A stretch of DNA of 64,000 nucleotides from G963691885 sp963691885 (GTDB lineage Bacteria > Pseudomonadota > Alphaproteobacteria > UBA8366 > Aestuariispiraceae). Position 1 is the first letter of the stretch. Each line of letters starts with the position of its first letter. Below, in pieces: positions 25,769 through 34,122 of the stretch. The stretch is from positions 3,224,001 to 3,288,000 of the forward strand of contig OY829843.1 of assembly GCA_963691885.1 (NCBI GenBank), in the 5' to 3' direction. Below the pieces are notes generated by a model, which saw nothing but the letters and a program-made list of their open reading frames with translations, had not been told where the DNA came from and searched no databases. The position numbers and the translations under genes are program-made.

Positions 25769-25798
25769 GGGCGGCCAATTGGTCGCCCTTCGTCTTTT
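25769..25798 (+). terminator. Hairpin with T-rich tail after the capsid gene
   Basis: GGGCGGCCAA and TTGGTCGCCC form a 10-bp stem with one G-T pair, followed by TTCGTCTTTT. It lies in the 79-bp gap between the capsid gene and the DUF2190-like gene. It may stabilise the capsid mRNA 3' end or partly terminate, so that capsid is made in excess over downstream proteins. Confidence 0.5.
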
Positions 25799-25815
25799 GG
25801 AAAAGGAAACCTTCC

Positions 25816-26151
25816 ATGAAAAACTACATTCAACCCGGTAATACCCTCACGCTTGCAGTTCCCTACGATGTCGTTTCCGGCGGGGGCTTTCTGCTTGGCG
25901 GTATTTTCGGTGTCTCCAACATCAATGCGATTGCTGGCGAAGAGGTCGAGGCAAGCCTTGTTGGCGTCTTTCATTTGACCAAAGCTGCGTCTCAAGCCTG
26001 GAGCGCTGGTGACAAGGTTTATTGGGATGACACCAATAAAGTCGTGACCAAAACGGCAACTGGCAACACCCTTATTGGTGTGGCCGTCGAAGCCGTTGGT
26101 GGCACGGCCAGTGAGACCATTGGGCGTGTTCGCCTGAACGGCAGTTTCTGA
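25816..26151 (+). CDS. DUF2190-like capsid-associated protein
   Basis: 111 residues. Begins MKNYIQPGNTLTLAVPYDV and continues with FLLGGIFGVSNINAIAGEEVEASLVGVFHL, the usual DUF2190 pattern of a small beta-rich protein following the capsid gene. Thought to decorate or cement the capsid. One-base overlap with the next gene. Confidence 0.88.
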   Translation: MKNYIQPGNTLTLAVPYDVVSGGGFLLGGIFGVSNINAIAGEEVEASLVGVFHLTKAASQAWSAGDKVYWDDTNKVVTKTATGNTLIGVAVEAVGGTASETIGRVRLNGSF

Positions 26152-26465
26152 TGACTGCTGTGGGCACGGCTATGGATGTGCTTTTTGCCGATCCGAATAT
26201 CGCATCTGACGGTCTTTACATTCCGTCCGGTGAAGATGCCGTGCCTGTACGTCTTATTTCTCGTCGCCCAGATGAAATTATTGGTTCTGTTGAAACCCGG
26301 GTTCTTTCAGAGACAACTCTGTTTGATGTCAGGGTTTCTGAAGTGCCTGAGCCAAGACCTGGCGACCGAGTGAGTTTCAATGAAAGGAACTATGTCGTGC
26401 AGGGGGAACCTGAACGCAAAGATCCTGATCGATTGGTTTGGACACTGGATGTGAGGCCCGCATGA
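26151..26465 (+). CDS. Head-tail connector protein (gpFII-like position)
   Basis: 104 residues. Beta-rich, with PGDRVSFNERNYVVQGEPERKDPDRLVWTL near the end, the pattern seen in head-closure proteins (gpFII/gp16 analogues). Placement after the capsid and DUF2190-like genes fits. Overlaps both neighbours by 1-4 bases. Confidence 0.7.
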   Translation: MTAVGTAMDVLFADPNIASDGLYIPSGEDAVPVRLISRRPDEIIGSVETRVLSETTLFDVRVSEVPEPRPGDRVSFNERNYVVQGEPERKDPDRLVWTLDVRPA

Positions 26466-27112
26466 AGCTTGCGTCCTCCATTGTCGGTTCCATGAAAGCC
26501 GATCTCAAAGCAGAGCTACGCCGGATTGAGAAAGCGGTTACTGGTGGGATTAAAGATGCCGGTGACGGGCTCAAGGGCAGTCTTCGACGGCAGGTGATTT
26601 CTGCTGGTCTGGGAACACGGTTGGCTCGCACCTGGCGAAGCCGGTCATATCCCAATAAGGGCTACGATGCAGCGAGCCTTGTTTGGTCAAAAGCACCGCA
26701 GATTGTCCGAACCTTTGACAAGGGAACCGTCATCAAAAGCAAGTCAGGCTTTTGGTTGGCAATTCCCACGGCTGCGGCTCCGAAACGAGGTGTTGGGGGA
26801 AAACGGGTAACACCCTCCAATTTTCCGGAGCACCGGTTTGGGCCGCTGAGGTTTGTGTATCGACGCGGTCAGCCTTCACTGTTGGTCGTCGATGGCGTTC
26901 GTGTGAGCGGTAAGACTGGTCGCGTTGGTCGTCGTGCCAAAGGTGGCTCGTTCACCAAAACGGGTCGCATCAAATCGGGGATCACCACGGTGGTGATGTT
27001 TGTGATGGTGCCGCAGGTGAAAATGCCCAAGCGTCTGGATGTGCGCCGCGCAGCGGAAACCTGGTCTCGCCGAACACCGAACCTCATTGATCGCCACATG
27101 CCATCGGAGTAG
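26462..27112 (+). CDS. DUF6441-like head-tail joining / minor tail protein
   Basis: 216 residues from MKLASSIVGS (4-base overlap with the previous gene). An amphipathic helical start (DLKAELRRIEKAVTGGIKDA) is followed by a basic, Gly/Arg-rich region (GLGTRLARTWRSRSYPNKG, KTGRVGRRAKGGSFTKTGR). Family proteins sit at the place of gpZ in lambda, which finishes tail tops. Function is assigned from position. Confidence 0.75.
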   Translation: MKLASSIVGSMKADLKAELRRIEKAVTGGIKDAGDGLKGSLRRQVISAGLGTRLARTWRSRSYPNKGYDAASLVWSKAPQIVRTFDKGTVIKSKSGFWLAIPTAAAPKRGVGGKRVTPSNFPEHRFGPLRFVYRRGQPSLLVVDGVRVSGKTGRVGRRAKGGSFTKTGRIKSGITTVVMFVMVPQVKMPKRLDVRRAAETWSRRTPNLIDRHMPSE

Positions 27113-27115
27113 GCC

Positions 27116-27550
27116 GTGCCTTCAAAAACCGAGCTAATTTTGATCGACCTGAAGTCGGTGTTGGAAACCATTTCAGACGCCACTGTTGAACGGAATTCAG
27201 CTGTTCCAGAGAAAATTCCATCGGGTGGATTAATCATCCTTCGCGATGGAACGGCAGACGAGCCGGAACAGCCTTTAGGTGGATTTGGTGGGGTCTACTG
27301 CCGACAGGACGTAGAGATAGAGATCTACGTCGAAAACGGTGATGCTGCAGCCCGCGACGCTGCTTTTGACAGCCTACTGCAGGAGGTAGGGGGCATCCTT
27401 GATTCCGATCCTACGCTAGGTGGTTTGGCCTTCGGCCTGACCTACAGCCGACCAGAAATCGACACGGAGGCTGTGATCGGCGGTCCGGCCATTAAGGCTG
27501 GCACACTGATCGTCGCCATTGAGTTTGAAGCCGACACCAGCCTCGGCTGA
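27116..27550 (+). CDS. Tail terminator-like protein (gpU position)
   Basis: 144 residues from GTG 27116. Contains IDLKSVLETISDATVERNSAVPE and CRQDVEIEIYVENGD, with a final AGTLIVAIEFEADTS, a layout like minor tail proteins that cap the tail tube. Located just before the tail tube gene as in lambda (gpU, gpV). No sequence-level proof of function. Confidence 0.65.
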   Translation: MPSKTELILIDLKSVLETISDATVERNSAVPEKIPSGGLIILRDGTADEPEQPLGGFGGVYCRQDVEIEIYVENGDAAARDAAFDSLLQEVGGILDSDPTLGGLAFGLTYSRPEIDTEAVIGGPAIKAGTLIVAIEFEADTSLG

Positions 27551-27576
27551 TCTTTTTACAATCTAGGAGAATACCG

Positions 27577-28527
27577 ATGGCCCGAGCCTATGGTTCGAGC
27601 GCCACGCTGCTGCTCAAGCGGGAAACCGCTTATGGGCAAGCGGCCAGTGGCGACTATATCCGCATGCCTTTTAATCGCTGCACATTGGGTTCCGAACAAG
27701 GGCTCATTGATGATCCTGTTCTGGGCCAGGGCCGTGATCCGTTGGCTCCCTTGCAGGACGTCATCAATGACGAGGGCGAGGTGGTGGTACCCATGGACCC
27801 TCGCTACCTCGGGATCTGGCTCACTGGCTTGTTTGGTGACCCGGTCACCACGGATAATGGAGATGGCACCTTTGACCATGTGTTTGCTTCGGGGAAGGAC
27901 GCTTTGCCCAGTTACACGGTCGAGGTCGGCATGCCTCAGGTCCCAGCATTTTTCCAACATACTGGCGTTGTGCTGGGATCCATCGCGCTGGAGTTTCAAA
28001 GATCGGGCGCTGCGGCGGCAACGCTTGGGGTCATCGCGCAAGGCGAGGTCCGTAACGATACGTCCCAAGGCGGAACACCGGCTTCAATTGCCTTCACACG
28101 GATCAGCCAGTTTCAGGGCTCTATTACCCGGGGCGGCAATCCCATCGGCAATCTGACTGGCGGATCGCTCAATTACTCAAACAATCTCGAGAAGATCGAA
28201 ACCATCCGATCAGACGGGAAGATTGATGGGGCTGATCCCACGGTGGCAGCCTTGACGGGCCGCATTGATGTGCGGTTTTCAGACACCACCCTGATTGACC
28301 TGGCCGCCAATGGAACGCCAGTGGATCTGACCTTCGGTTACACGGTTGGCAATGCCAGCGTCATGTTTGCCGCTCACGAGTTGTACCTGCCGAAACCAAA
28401 GCTGGCCGTTGATGGTCCTGGCGGCGTTCAGGCCAGTTTCGATTTTCAAGGCGCACGCAATGAAACAGCGGGACGCATGCTGGATGTCACCCTCACAAAC
28501 GATCTGGATGGGAGCGATTACGCATGA
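27577..28527 (+). CDS. Major tail tube protein
   Basis: 316 residues, ATG 27577 behind AGGAGA. Beta-rich with tail-tube features: MARAYGSSATLLLKRETAYG at the start, and in the second half LTGGSLNYSNNLEKIETIRSDGKIDG and TLIDLAANGTPVDLTFGYTV. It builds the hollow tail shaft. A 4-base overlap leads into the gpG-like gene, and the tape measure follows. Confidence 0.88.
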   Translation: MARAYGSSATLLLKRETAYGQAASGDYIRMPFNRCTLGSEQGLIDDPVLGQGRDPLAPLQDVINDEGEVVVPMDPRYLGIWLTGLFGDPVTTDNGDGTFDHVFASGKDALPSYTVEVGMPQVPAFFQHTGVVLGSIALEFQRSGAAAATLGVIAQGEVRNDTSQGGTPASIAFTRISQFQGSITRGGNPIGNLTGGSLNYSNNLEKIETIRSDGKIDGADPTVAALTGRIDVRFSDTTLIDLAANGTPVDLTFGYTVGNASVMFAAHELYLPKPKLAVDGPGGVQASFDFQGARNETAGRMLDVTLTNDLDGSDYA

Positions 28528-29036
28528 TCTCCCTAAAACAACCCAATGAGCCGTTTGATATTGCACTTCCTTATGGGGTCACGGTCACCGTCAAACCGCT
28601 GACCACTGCTGGCATGGCGGCTGCTCAGGCTTCTGCTCGTCGGCGGGTCGACGCTTTGGAATTCCAGCACAAAGAAATGACTGAAGCTGGATTGCCTGTA
28701 GATGGACTTCCAGACTTTGCCGATAAGGCGGAACACGACGGTGTTTTCCAGGACCTGTTGATTAAGGAATTAGCGCTTCGCCATATCACGGCCTGGTCTG
28801 GCATTGAGGATGACCCAGACGTGACGCCAGAAAACGTCGCGGCTGTTATGTCTCTCTATCCCGTTGGCGAACGGTTCTTTCAGGAATTTACCCTGAAGCA
28901 GGTGTTGCTCACCGCTGCAAAAAACGGATCCGGGCTCTCTGCCGCTGGCACTTCCAGCCAGGCGGAGGGCCCCAATACTGCGAAGGGTGCGAAACGGACT
29001 GCGGACAAGCCTGTCCAAGGCGTCGATACGCCCTGA
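28524..29036 (+). CDS. Tail assembly chaperone, short form (gpG-like)
   Basis: 170 residues. Begins MISLKQPNEPFDIALPYGVTVTV, then helical, ending in a low-complexity tail rich in Ala/Ser/Lys. It lies between the tail tube and tape measure genes, exactly where lambda gpG lies. The slippery heptamer A-AAA-AAC at 28919-28925 is in the correct zero-frame phase, and the -1 frame is open to 29248, so a fraction of ribosomes should make the longer gpGT-like fusion. Confidence 0.85.
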   Translation: MISLKQPNEPFDIALPYGVTVTVKPLTTAGMAAAQASARRRVDALEFQHKEMTEAGLPVDGLPDFADKAEHDGVFQDLLIKELALRHITAWSGIEDDPDVTPENVAAVMSLYPVGERFFQEFTLKQVLLTAAKNGSGLSAAGTSSQAEGPNTAKGAKRTADKPVQGVDTP

Positions 29037-29248
29037 TCACCGATGAAGAACATGAAGCCTGGGACGTGCTGCAAGCCTGTCTTGGTCAGATGCGTGTGAC
29101 GACGTCCGGCCATGTGCTCGGGATTGATCTGGGCGTGGCTCTTCGGATCGCTGAGGCCCGAAGGGCAGACCTTTCGATCACCTCTGAACTGTTGCATGCG
29201 GCAGAGGCCGGATTGGTCGAGGCCATGAACACACGAGAAGAAACCTGA
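28524..29248 (+). CDS. Tail assembly chaperone, -1 frameshift fusion (gpGT-like)
   Basis: Predicted joined product: 134 residues in frame from 28524, a -1 slip on A-AAA-AAC (28919-28925), then 107 residues to the stop at 29248 (about 241 in total). The extension contains CEGCETDC and DEEHEAWDVLQACLGQMRV, resembling DUF1799-type T domains that recruit the tube protein to the tape measure. The T frame has no good ribosome site or ATG of its own between 28925 and 29066, which favours frameshifting over a separate gene. Confidence 0.7.
28919..28925 (+). promoter_or_regulatory. Slippery heptamer for programmed -1 frameshift
   Basis: A-AAA-AAC, with AAA and AAC read in the zero frame of the gpG-like gene. 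This is one of the canonical X-XXY-YYZ sequences. The downstream 107 codons in the -1 frame are open. No downstream pseudoknot was modelled. Confidence 0.65.
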
Positions 29249-31779
29249 TGGCCAAAGCCAAACATACATATGCCGTTCGCTTGGCGGTGGAGGGTGGCAA
29301 TAAGGTCAAGGCTGAGCTCGCCAATGTGGGCGAGAGCGGAGAGCGGTCCCTTAAAAAGATTGAACGGGCTGGCGGCAAAGCCTCTCTCGGCCTGAACTCT
29401 CTTAGCGAGCGGGCTCGCATGCTGACCGCAGGTATGCGAACACTTGGCGGCGCTTTGGTTGGTGCGGCTGCCGTGGGTGGTCTGGCGACACTGATTGATC
29501 GATCTATCTCTGCCGCCGATGCCATTGGCAAAACGGCGGATAAGCTCGGCGTTGGCATTGAGGCCCTGCAAGAATTGCGATTTGCGGCCCAGTTGGCGGG
29601 CGTCCAGCAACAAACCCTCGATATGGGATTGCAGCGTTTTACCCGGCGAGTGGCCGAAGCAGCAAAGGGCACAGGGGAAGCCAAACAGGCGTTGACCGAA
29701 ATGGGTATCGCCCTTCGTGATCAGCATGGGAATATCCGTCGCTCCGAAGATTTGCTGAACGATGTCGCTGAGGCCTTCAAGCGCACAGAAGACCCTGCCG
29801 AGCGGCTGCGTCTCGCCTTCAAGCTGTTCGACAGTGAAGGTGTGGCCATGGTGAATATGCTGGTTGGTGGTGCGGACGCGCTGGAAGCGACCCGCCGTCA
29901 TGCCCGCGACCTTGGGATCGTTCTGGAAGAGGACCTGGTCCGCAATGCCGAGAAGGCTCGCGACCAGTTGGACACGCTGGGTCGTGTGGTTTCTACCAAC
30001 CTGACCCGAGCGATGTTGGATTTGGCTCCAGCCATTGCTGACATCTCTTCGGGCCTTGCCGATCTTGCGGCTGATGCAGCGACCGCCTATGAGCAGATTA
30101 AGCTCGCCTTGTCCGGTGATTTCAATTTCGAGGGCCTGTCGGAACGCTCGACGCGGCGCATCGTCGAAGAACGCCGCCAAGAACTCCAAGAGATCGCTCG
30201 GGAGCTCAATGAAATCGGCGACATCGGCTTTCTGGATGCCCCCATTGCCTGGGGGCGCAAGGTTGCGTTGGAACGTCGCCTGCAGGAGCGGGTCGAACAA
30301 TACCGCCAATGGGCCGCCAAACTTGCCTGGATGCAAAGGGATGATGGCGATAACGCGCCAGCACCCGATAGCACCACGACACCTGATGCTATTGAGGCTG
30401 ATATTCGTTCGGCTCAGGATAGGTCGCGGCGCATTGCTCAGATTGAAACTGATCTTCAACGTCAGCTCTTCGAGGCTACCCATCAAGGTGCAGGCCGCAT
30501 TCGGGCTGAATATGAACGCCTCGTTTCTGAAATGCAGGGTTTGATTGAGCCGGGCGGCGGCAATCTGGATCAGGTAGGCGAAATCATGGCCCGGGCGGCA
30601 GCTGTTCGTGATGCCAAACTATCCCGTCTGGCTGAACAGGAAGCCGAAGCCGAGCGCAGAAAACAGGCTGCCAATACACGGCTCATTGAAGGGCTGAGGG
30701 CCGAGCGTGACGAGTTGGCATTGGCCGATCGGCAGCGATTTATTTCTCAAGCGCTACGCCGATTGTCTGCCGAGGCGACAGACGCCGAACGGGCTCAGGT
30801 CCGAGACTTGGCCGGAGCTCTCTTTGATGAGAAACAGGCTATTGAGGCCAGAACAAAGGCCGAAGAGGACGCAGCCCGTATTCGCGAACAGGGTAAAGCC
30901 CTGACAGAAGAGCTTCGAACGGCAGAAGAAGCCTATGCTGCCGAGGTCAGAAAACTGAATGAACTATTCGCCGCAGGAGCCATTAATCAGGAAACCTTCG
31001 CCCGAGCTTCAGAGCAGGCCTATGACCAAATGCTCAGTGCCAGCCAAGACTGGTCCGCTGGCGTTGTTCGGGCTTTGCGAGACTATGCCAGGGAATCATC
31101 CGATGCTGCCCAGCAGTTTGAGCAGGCAACCTCCAGGGCGTTAAAAGCCAGCGAGGATGCGTTTGTTCAATGGGCGACCACTGGCAAGGTGAGCGCGTCC
31201 GATCTGTTTAATTCCATCGCGGAGGAAGCCTTGCGGGCTGCTTACCGCATGGCTGTCATCAAGCCCTTCGGGGCCTTGTTTGAGGGCATCCTTGGTTCCA
31301 TCGCTGGAAGTCTGTTCGGTGGCTCTTCAGGGATGCTTGGAGATTTCCCGGCACCGGGACCAGTGCAAGTGGCTCATGTCGGTGGCGTCATTGGCTCGGA
31401 TCCTTTGCCGAGCCGATCTGTCCACCCGACAGTTTTTGACAATGCGCCCCGTTTTCATAGCGGTGGTGTGGTTGGCAACGAAGTGCCGATCATCGCTCAG
31501 CGTGGCGAAACTGTTTTTACGCCGGGACAAATGCGAGCTCTTGGTTCTGAACTGGGGCAAAAGCCGGAAGTAAAGGTCAACGTCCATGTCGACAACCGGG
31601 CTCCGGGCACCGAGGCCAGAGCGCAGTGGCGCTCCGATGGCGGTGGCGGGCTCAGGCTGGACATCATTGTGGAGCAGATCGAAGGACAAATTGCCCGCAA
31701 CATCGGGCGTGGAGAAGGCTTGGCTCCGACCATGGAACGACGCTACGGGCTCAATCCGGCAGCAGGGGCGTATCGATAA
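29248..31779 (+). CDS. Tail tape measure protein
   Basis: 843 residues. N-terminal motif YAVRLAVEGGNKVKAELANVG, a hydrophobic segment near 55-80 (TLGGALVGAAAVGGLATLI), a long coiled-coil-rich helical middle (about 330-620), a hydrophobic Gly-rich part (FGALFEGILGSIAGSLFGGS), and a C-terminal region with FHSGGVVGNEVPIIAQRGETVF. It sets tail length and enters the cell membrane during DNA delivery. Length predicts a tail of roughly lambda size. Confidence 0.94.
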   Translation: MAKAKHTYAVRLAVEGGNKVKAELANVGESGERSLKKIERAGGKASLGLNSLSERARMLTAGMRTLGGALVGAAAVGGLATLIDRSISAADAIGKTADKLGVGIEALQELRFAAQLAGVQQQTLDMGLQRFTRRVAEAAKGTGEAKQALTEMGIALRDQHGNIRRSEDLLNDVAEAFKRTEDPAERLRLAFKLFDSEGVAMVNMLVGGADALEATRRHARDLGIVLEEDLVRNAEKARDQLDTLGRVVSTNLTRAMLDLAPAIADISSGLADLAADAATAYEQIKLALSGDFNFEGLSERSTRRIVEERRQELQEIARELNEIGDIGFLDAPIAWGRKVALERRLQERVEQYRQWAAKLAWMQRDDGDNAPAPDSTTTPDAIEADIRSAQDRSRRIAQIETDLQRQLFEATHQGAGRIRAEYERLVSEMQGLIEPGGGNLDQVGEIMARAAAVRDAKLSRLAEQEAEAERRKQAANTRLIEGLRAERDELALADRQRFISQALRRLSAEATDAERAQVRDLAGALFDEKQAIEARTKAEEDAARIREQGKALTEELRTAEEAYAAEVRKLNELFAAGAINQETFARASEQAYDQMLSASQDWSAGVVRALRDYARESSDAAQQFEQATSRALKASEDAFVQWATTGKVSASDLFNSIAEEALRAAYRMAVIKPFGALFEGILGSIAGSLFGGSSGMLGDFPAPGPVQVAHVGGVIGSDPLPSRSVHPTVFDNAPRFHSGGVVGNEVPIIAQRGETVFTPGQMRALGSELGQKPEVKVNVHVDNRAPGTEARAQWRSDGGGGLRLDIIVEQIEGQIARNIGRGEGLAPTMERRYGLNPAAGAYR

Positions 31780-31797
31780 TCAGAAGGGCCTAAGCAA

Positions 31798-32277
31798 ATG
31801 ACGATCACCTGGCCCAAGACCCTTCCGCTTCCAACGGTTGATGGGTATGGCGTCCATCCTGGCGAAGCGATCCTTCGCACTGATATGGAGGCTGGCCCCG
31901 CTCGCCAACGTCGGCGCTTTACACAGGTGCCAAGCCGCATTTCTGTGCGTTGGCTGTTTCGCCGCGAGCAATTTGCGCTCTTTGAAGCCTGGTATCGCTG
32001 GCATGCCAAAGAAGGCGGTGAGTGGTTTGAGATTGATCTCATGGGTGGGCTTGGTCTTGTCGGCCATGAAGCCCGATTTACGCGCCAGTTTGAAGCCCGC
32101 CTGAAAAACGGGGTTCTCTGGGAAGTCACTTCCGATCTGGAAATCCGGGAGCGGCCTACACTGGATGGGGATGCTCTCGACATCTTCCTTGAAAACGATC
32201 CGGCTCTCTTGCTGGCGACCATCGCTGACTTGAACACTCTTGTTCACCAAAAACTGCCGGGTCCAATGGCCTGGTAG
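31798..32277 (+). CDS. Minor tail protein, unrecognised family (159 aa)
   Basis: Follows the tape measure by 18 bp. The sequence RRFTQVPSRISVRWLFRREQFALFEAWYRWH and GGEWFEIDLMGG suggests a distal-tail beta protein, similar in pattern to small tail proteins following tape measures. No catalytic motif. Probably a baseplate or distal-tail component by position. Confidence 0.7.
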   Translation: MTITWPKTLPLPTVDGYGVHPGEAILRTDMEAGPARQRRRFTQVPSRISVRWLFRREQFALFEAWYRWHAKEGGEWFEIDLMGGLGLVGHEARFTRQFEARLKNGVLWEVTSDLEIRERPTLDGDALDIFLENDPALLLATIADLNTLVHQKLPGPMAW

Positions 32278-32289
32278 GGAAAATCTTTC

Positions 32290-33129
32290 ATGTCTCTGCA
32301 AACTGATCTTGCCGCTGCCGTTGCGCAAACAATGGCGGACGGGCAACTGCTGCACCAAATCGTTCATGGTGATGACCAATCCGTCGTTCAAACGGAAGGT
32401 GGGTCCGTCAAAACCGTGGCGAAGGCCATGGCTGACGTGGATGCCCAATTGCAGGGTAGCCTCACGACGCTTGATGAGATGGTGGCCTCGGCAACCGAAA
32501 GCGAAGCGCAGGCAGCCACCAGTGCAGCTAATGCTCAGTCTTACGAGCAAAGTGTCTCCAATTCGGAAGTTAATGCCGAGGCCAGTGCCCAGTCAGCGGC
32601 GGAGAGTGCCGACGCGGCAGCATTGAGTGCAACAAACGCTCAAACTTCTGAAAACGGAGCCGCTTCTTCAGCGGCGACTTCTGGCCAAGCGCAGGTGGCG
32701 GCTGAACAAGCAGCGGCCAATGCCGAGGTATCGGCGCAAGCTGCAGAAGTCTCTTCTCAAGCAGGGGAAACAGCACTTCAATCAGCGACTAATTGCCAGG
32801 GCGTTGCCCAAGGTCAAGCGGAAGCGGCGGCCCTTTCTGCGCAGAACGCTGGCATCTCTGAAACAAACGCAGCTAGTTCTGAAACCAATGCTGTTCAATC
32901 GGCTGGACAGGCCGAAGCCTCTTCTCTTGCAGCAAGCTCGTCCGCAGCAGAGGCACAAACGGCGGAAACCAACACTACCTTCTGGGCCGGTGAGGCGGAA
33001 AGTGCAGCTGTTGCTGCGGAAGCAGCGGCGGTCATCGTCGCCAATGCCACCGGTCTTGATCTGCAAACCCTGATCGTATCGGCCAGGCGTGGATCGGATT
33101 ATCGCGCCCTTGGCATTGAACTGTTTTGA
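32290..33129 (+). CDS. Ala/Ser-rich helical tail fibre shaft protein
   Basis: 279 residues. From about residue 75 to 255 the sequence is a quasi-repeat of Ala, Ser, Gln, Glu and Asn (units like SAAESADAAALSATNAQT, ASSETNAVQSAGQAEAS), the pattern of trimeric coiled-coil side-tail-fibre shafts. The C-terminus FDLQTLIVSARRGSDYRALGIELF-type end (near 260-279) may be an adaptor. No receptor-binding tip is fused, so partner proteins downstream may provide it. Confidence 0.72.
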   Translation: MSLQTDLAAAVAQTMADGQLLHQIVHGDDQSVVQTEGGSVKTVAKAMADVDAQLQGSLTTLDEMVASATESEAQAATSAANAQSYEQSVSNSEVNAEASAQSAAESADAAALSATNAQTSENGAASSAATSGQAQVAAEQAAANAEVSAQAAEVSSQAGETALQSATNCQGVAQGQAEAAALSAQNAGISETNAASSETNAVQSAGQAEASSLAASSSAAEAQTAETNTTFWAGEAESAAVAAEAAAVIVANATGLDLQTLIVSARRGSDYRALGIELF

Positions 33130-33140
33130 GGGAACCTGAG

Positions 33141-33539
33141 ATGACGATCCTTGCCCACTATCAAACACTCAAAACGGCTGAAGCCAAAGCGCTCTCGGCC
33201 ATTAGCGCCAAGCTGGATCAGCCCAATCTGCGCATGGATGACTTTGCCCTCATGGTGAAGGCCGTGGAGCTCATGGAAAACATCCAGGACCCGGTGACTT
33301 ATGAGGCCTTGAAGCAAAAGATCGCTCAGAAATCCGTCGGGTTCTATTCCCCGGATTTGAGCGGAGAGGGTCTGCTCATGCTGACCCGGGCCACCCGTAT
33401 CGGCGACGTGCCTTTTGGTGGCGAAGAGCGCTGGAAGCTGATGAACCGGGATGAATGCAATTTGGACCTCGCCGGTGACGTCATGGTCGGTGAGCGCTCT
33501 CTCGAAGCCTTTGGCGAAAGCGTCCTTGAAAATCTGTAA
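33141..33539 (+). CDS. Fibre-module protein, unrecognised (132 aa)
   Basis: ATG 33141 behind GAGGGAACC. Helical with DDFALMVKAVELMENIQDPVTYEALKQKI. Its position between fibre-type genes suggests a small structural or assembly protein of the fibre complex. No family recognised. Confidence 0.65.
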   Translation: MTILAHYQTLKTAEAKALSAISAKLDQPNLRMDDFALMVKAVELMENIQDPVTYEALKQKIAQKSVGFYSPDLSGEGLLMLTRATRIGDVPFGGEERWKLMNRDECNLDLAGDVMVGERSLEAFGESVLENL

Positions 33540-33553
33540 TTGGAGAAACATCC

Positions 33554-34120
33554 ATGCCCTTAAGCATCCCACCCATTCCTGACACATCGCCTTTCGCGAC
33601 CTTTGATGAAGATATCGACATCTTCAGCAATTCGAAGGCCAAGGACATTCCGGCCAAGTTGAAAGCCATCACAGAAGCGTTGAAGGCGCATATCAATACC
33701 CTCTGGCTGGCAACGGCAACCGGGTTTGTGAACGACACGGTTATTGCTGACCTGAATGCGGCGCTCGCCAATATCGAAGCCTTCAACAATGCCCTGGAAA
33801 CCCAGATCAACGACCAATTGGCCGAGTTTGAGGTCAATCTAGGGAACTACTTAGGCGTTGGGGCCGGGTATTCAGTGGACGCAGCCAACGCGGCCTTGTT
33901 CACCGGCTCCATCGTTGCGGGCGATCTGACCTACGACAATCTGGGTCGCGTCGTCTCTATCCAACAGGGCCCACGCCTGGTCGAGAACATCACCTACGAC
34001 GATCAAAGCCGGATGATGGGCTATGACGAGACGCTGAGCATTGGCGGCATCGACTATGCCCGCAGTTTCACTTTCACCTATATGCCCGATGGGCAAATTA
34101 ATGCCATCACGGAGGTCTGA
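33554..34120 (+). CDS. Fibre-module protein with YD-type repeats (188 aa)
   Basis: Two parts: a helical N-terminal half (IPAKLKAITEALKAHINTLW) and a C-terminal half with RHS/YD-like units (LTYDNLGRVVSIQQG, ITYDDQSRMMGYDETL). Such short beta repeats are found in fibre and baseplate proteins. Start behind GGAGAAAC. Function is by context. Confidence 0.65.
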   Translation: MPLSIPPIPDTSPFATFDEDIDIFSNSKAKDIPAKLKAITEALKAHINTLWLATATGFVNDTVIADLNAALANIEAFNNALETQINDQLAEFEVNLGNYLGVGAGYSVDAANAALFTGSIVAGDLTYDNLGRVVSIQQGPRLVENITYDDQSRMMGYDETLSIGGIDYARSFTFTYMPDGQINAITEV

Positions 34121-34122
34121 CG

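Noticed and set aside
24729..25817. 362-aa reverse-strand open frame
   Set aside because: Shadow of the capsid part of the protease-capsid fusion.
29086..30486. 466-aa reverse-strand open frame
   Set aside because: Shadow of the tape measure gene; low plausibility as a protein and no supporting neighbours.
32500..33060. Possible tandem DNA repeat or CRISPR-like array
   Set aside because: The periodicity comes from an Ala/Ser-rich coiled-coil protein; there are no regular repeat-spacer units.
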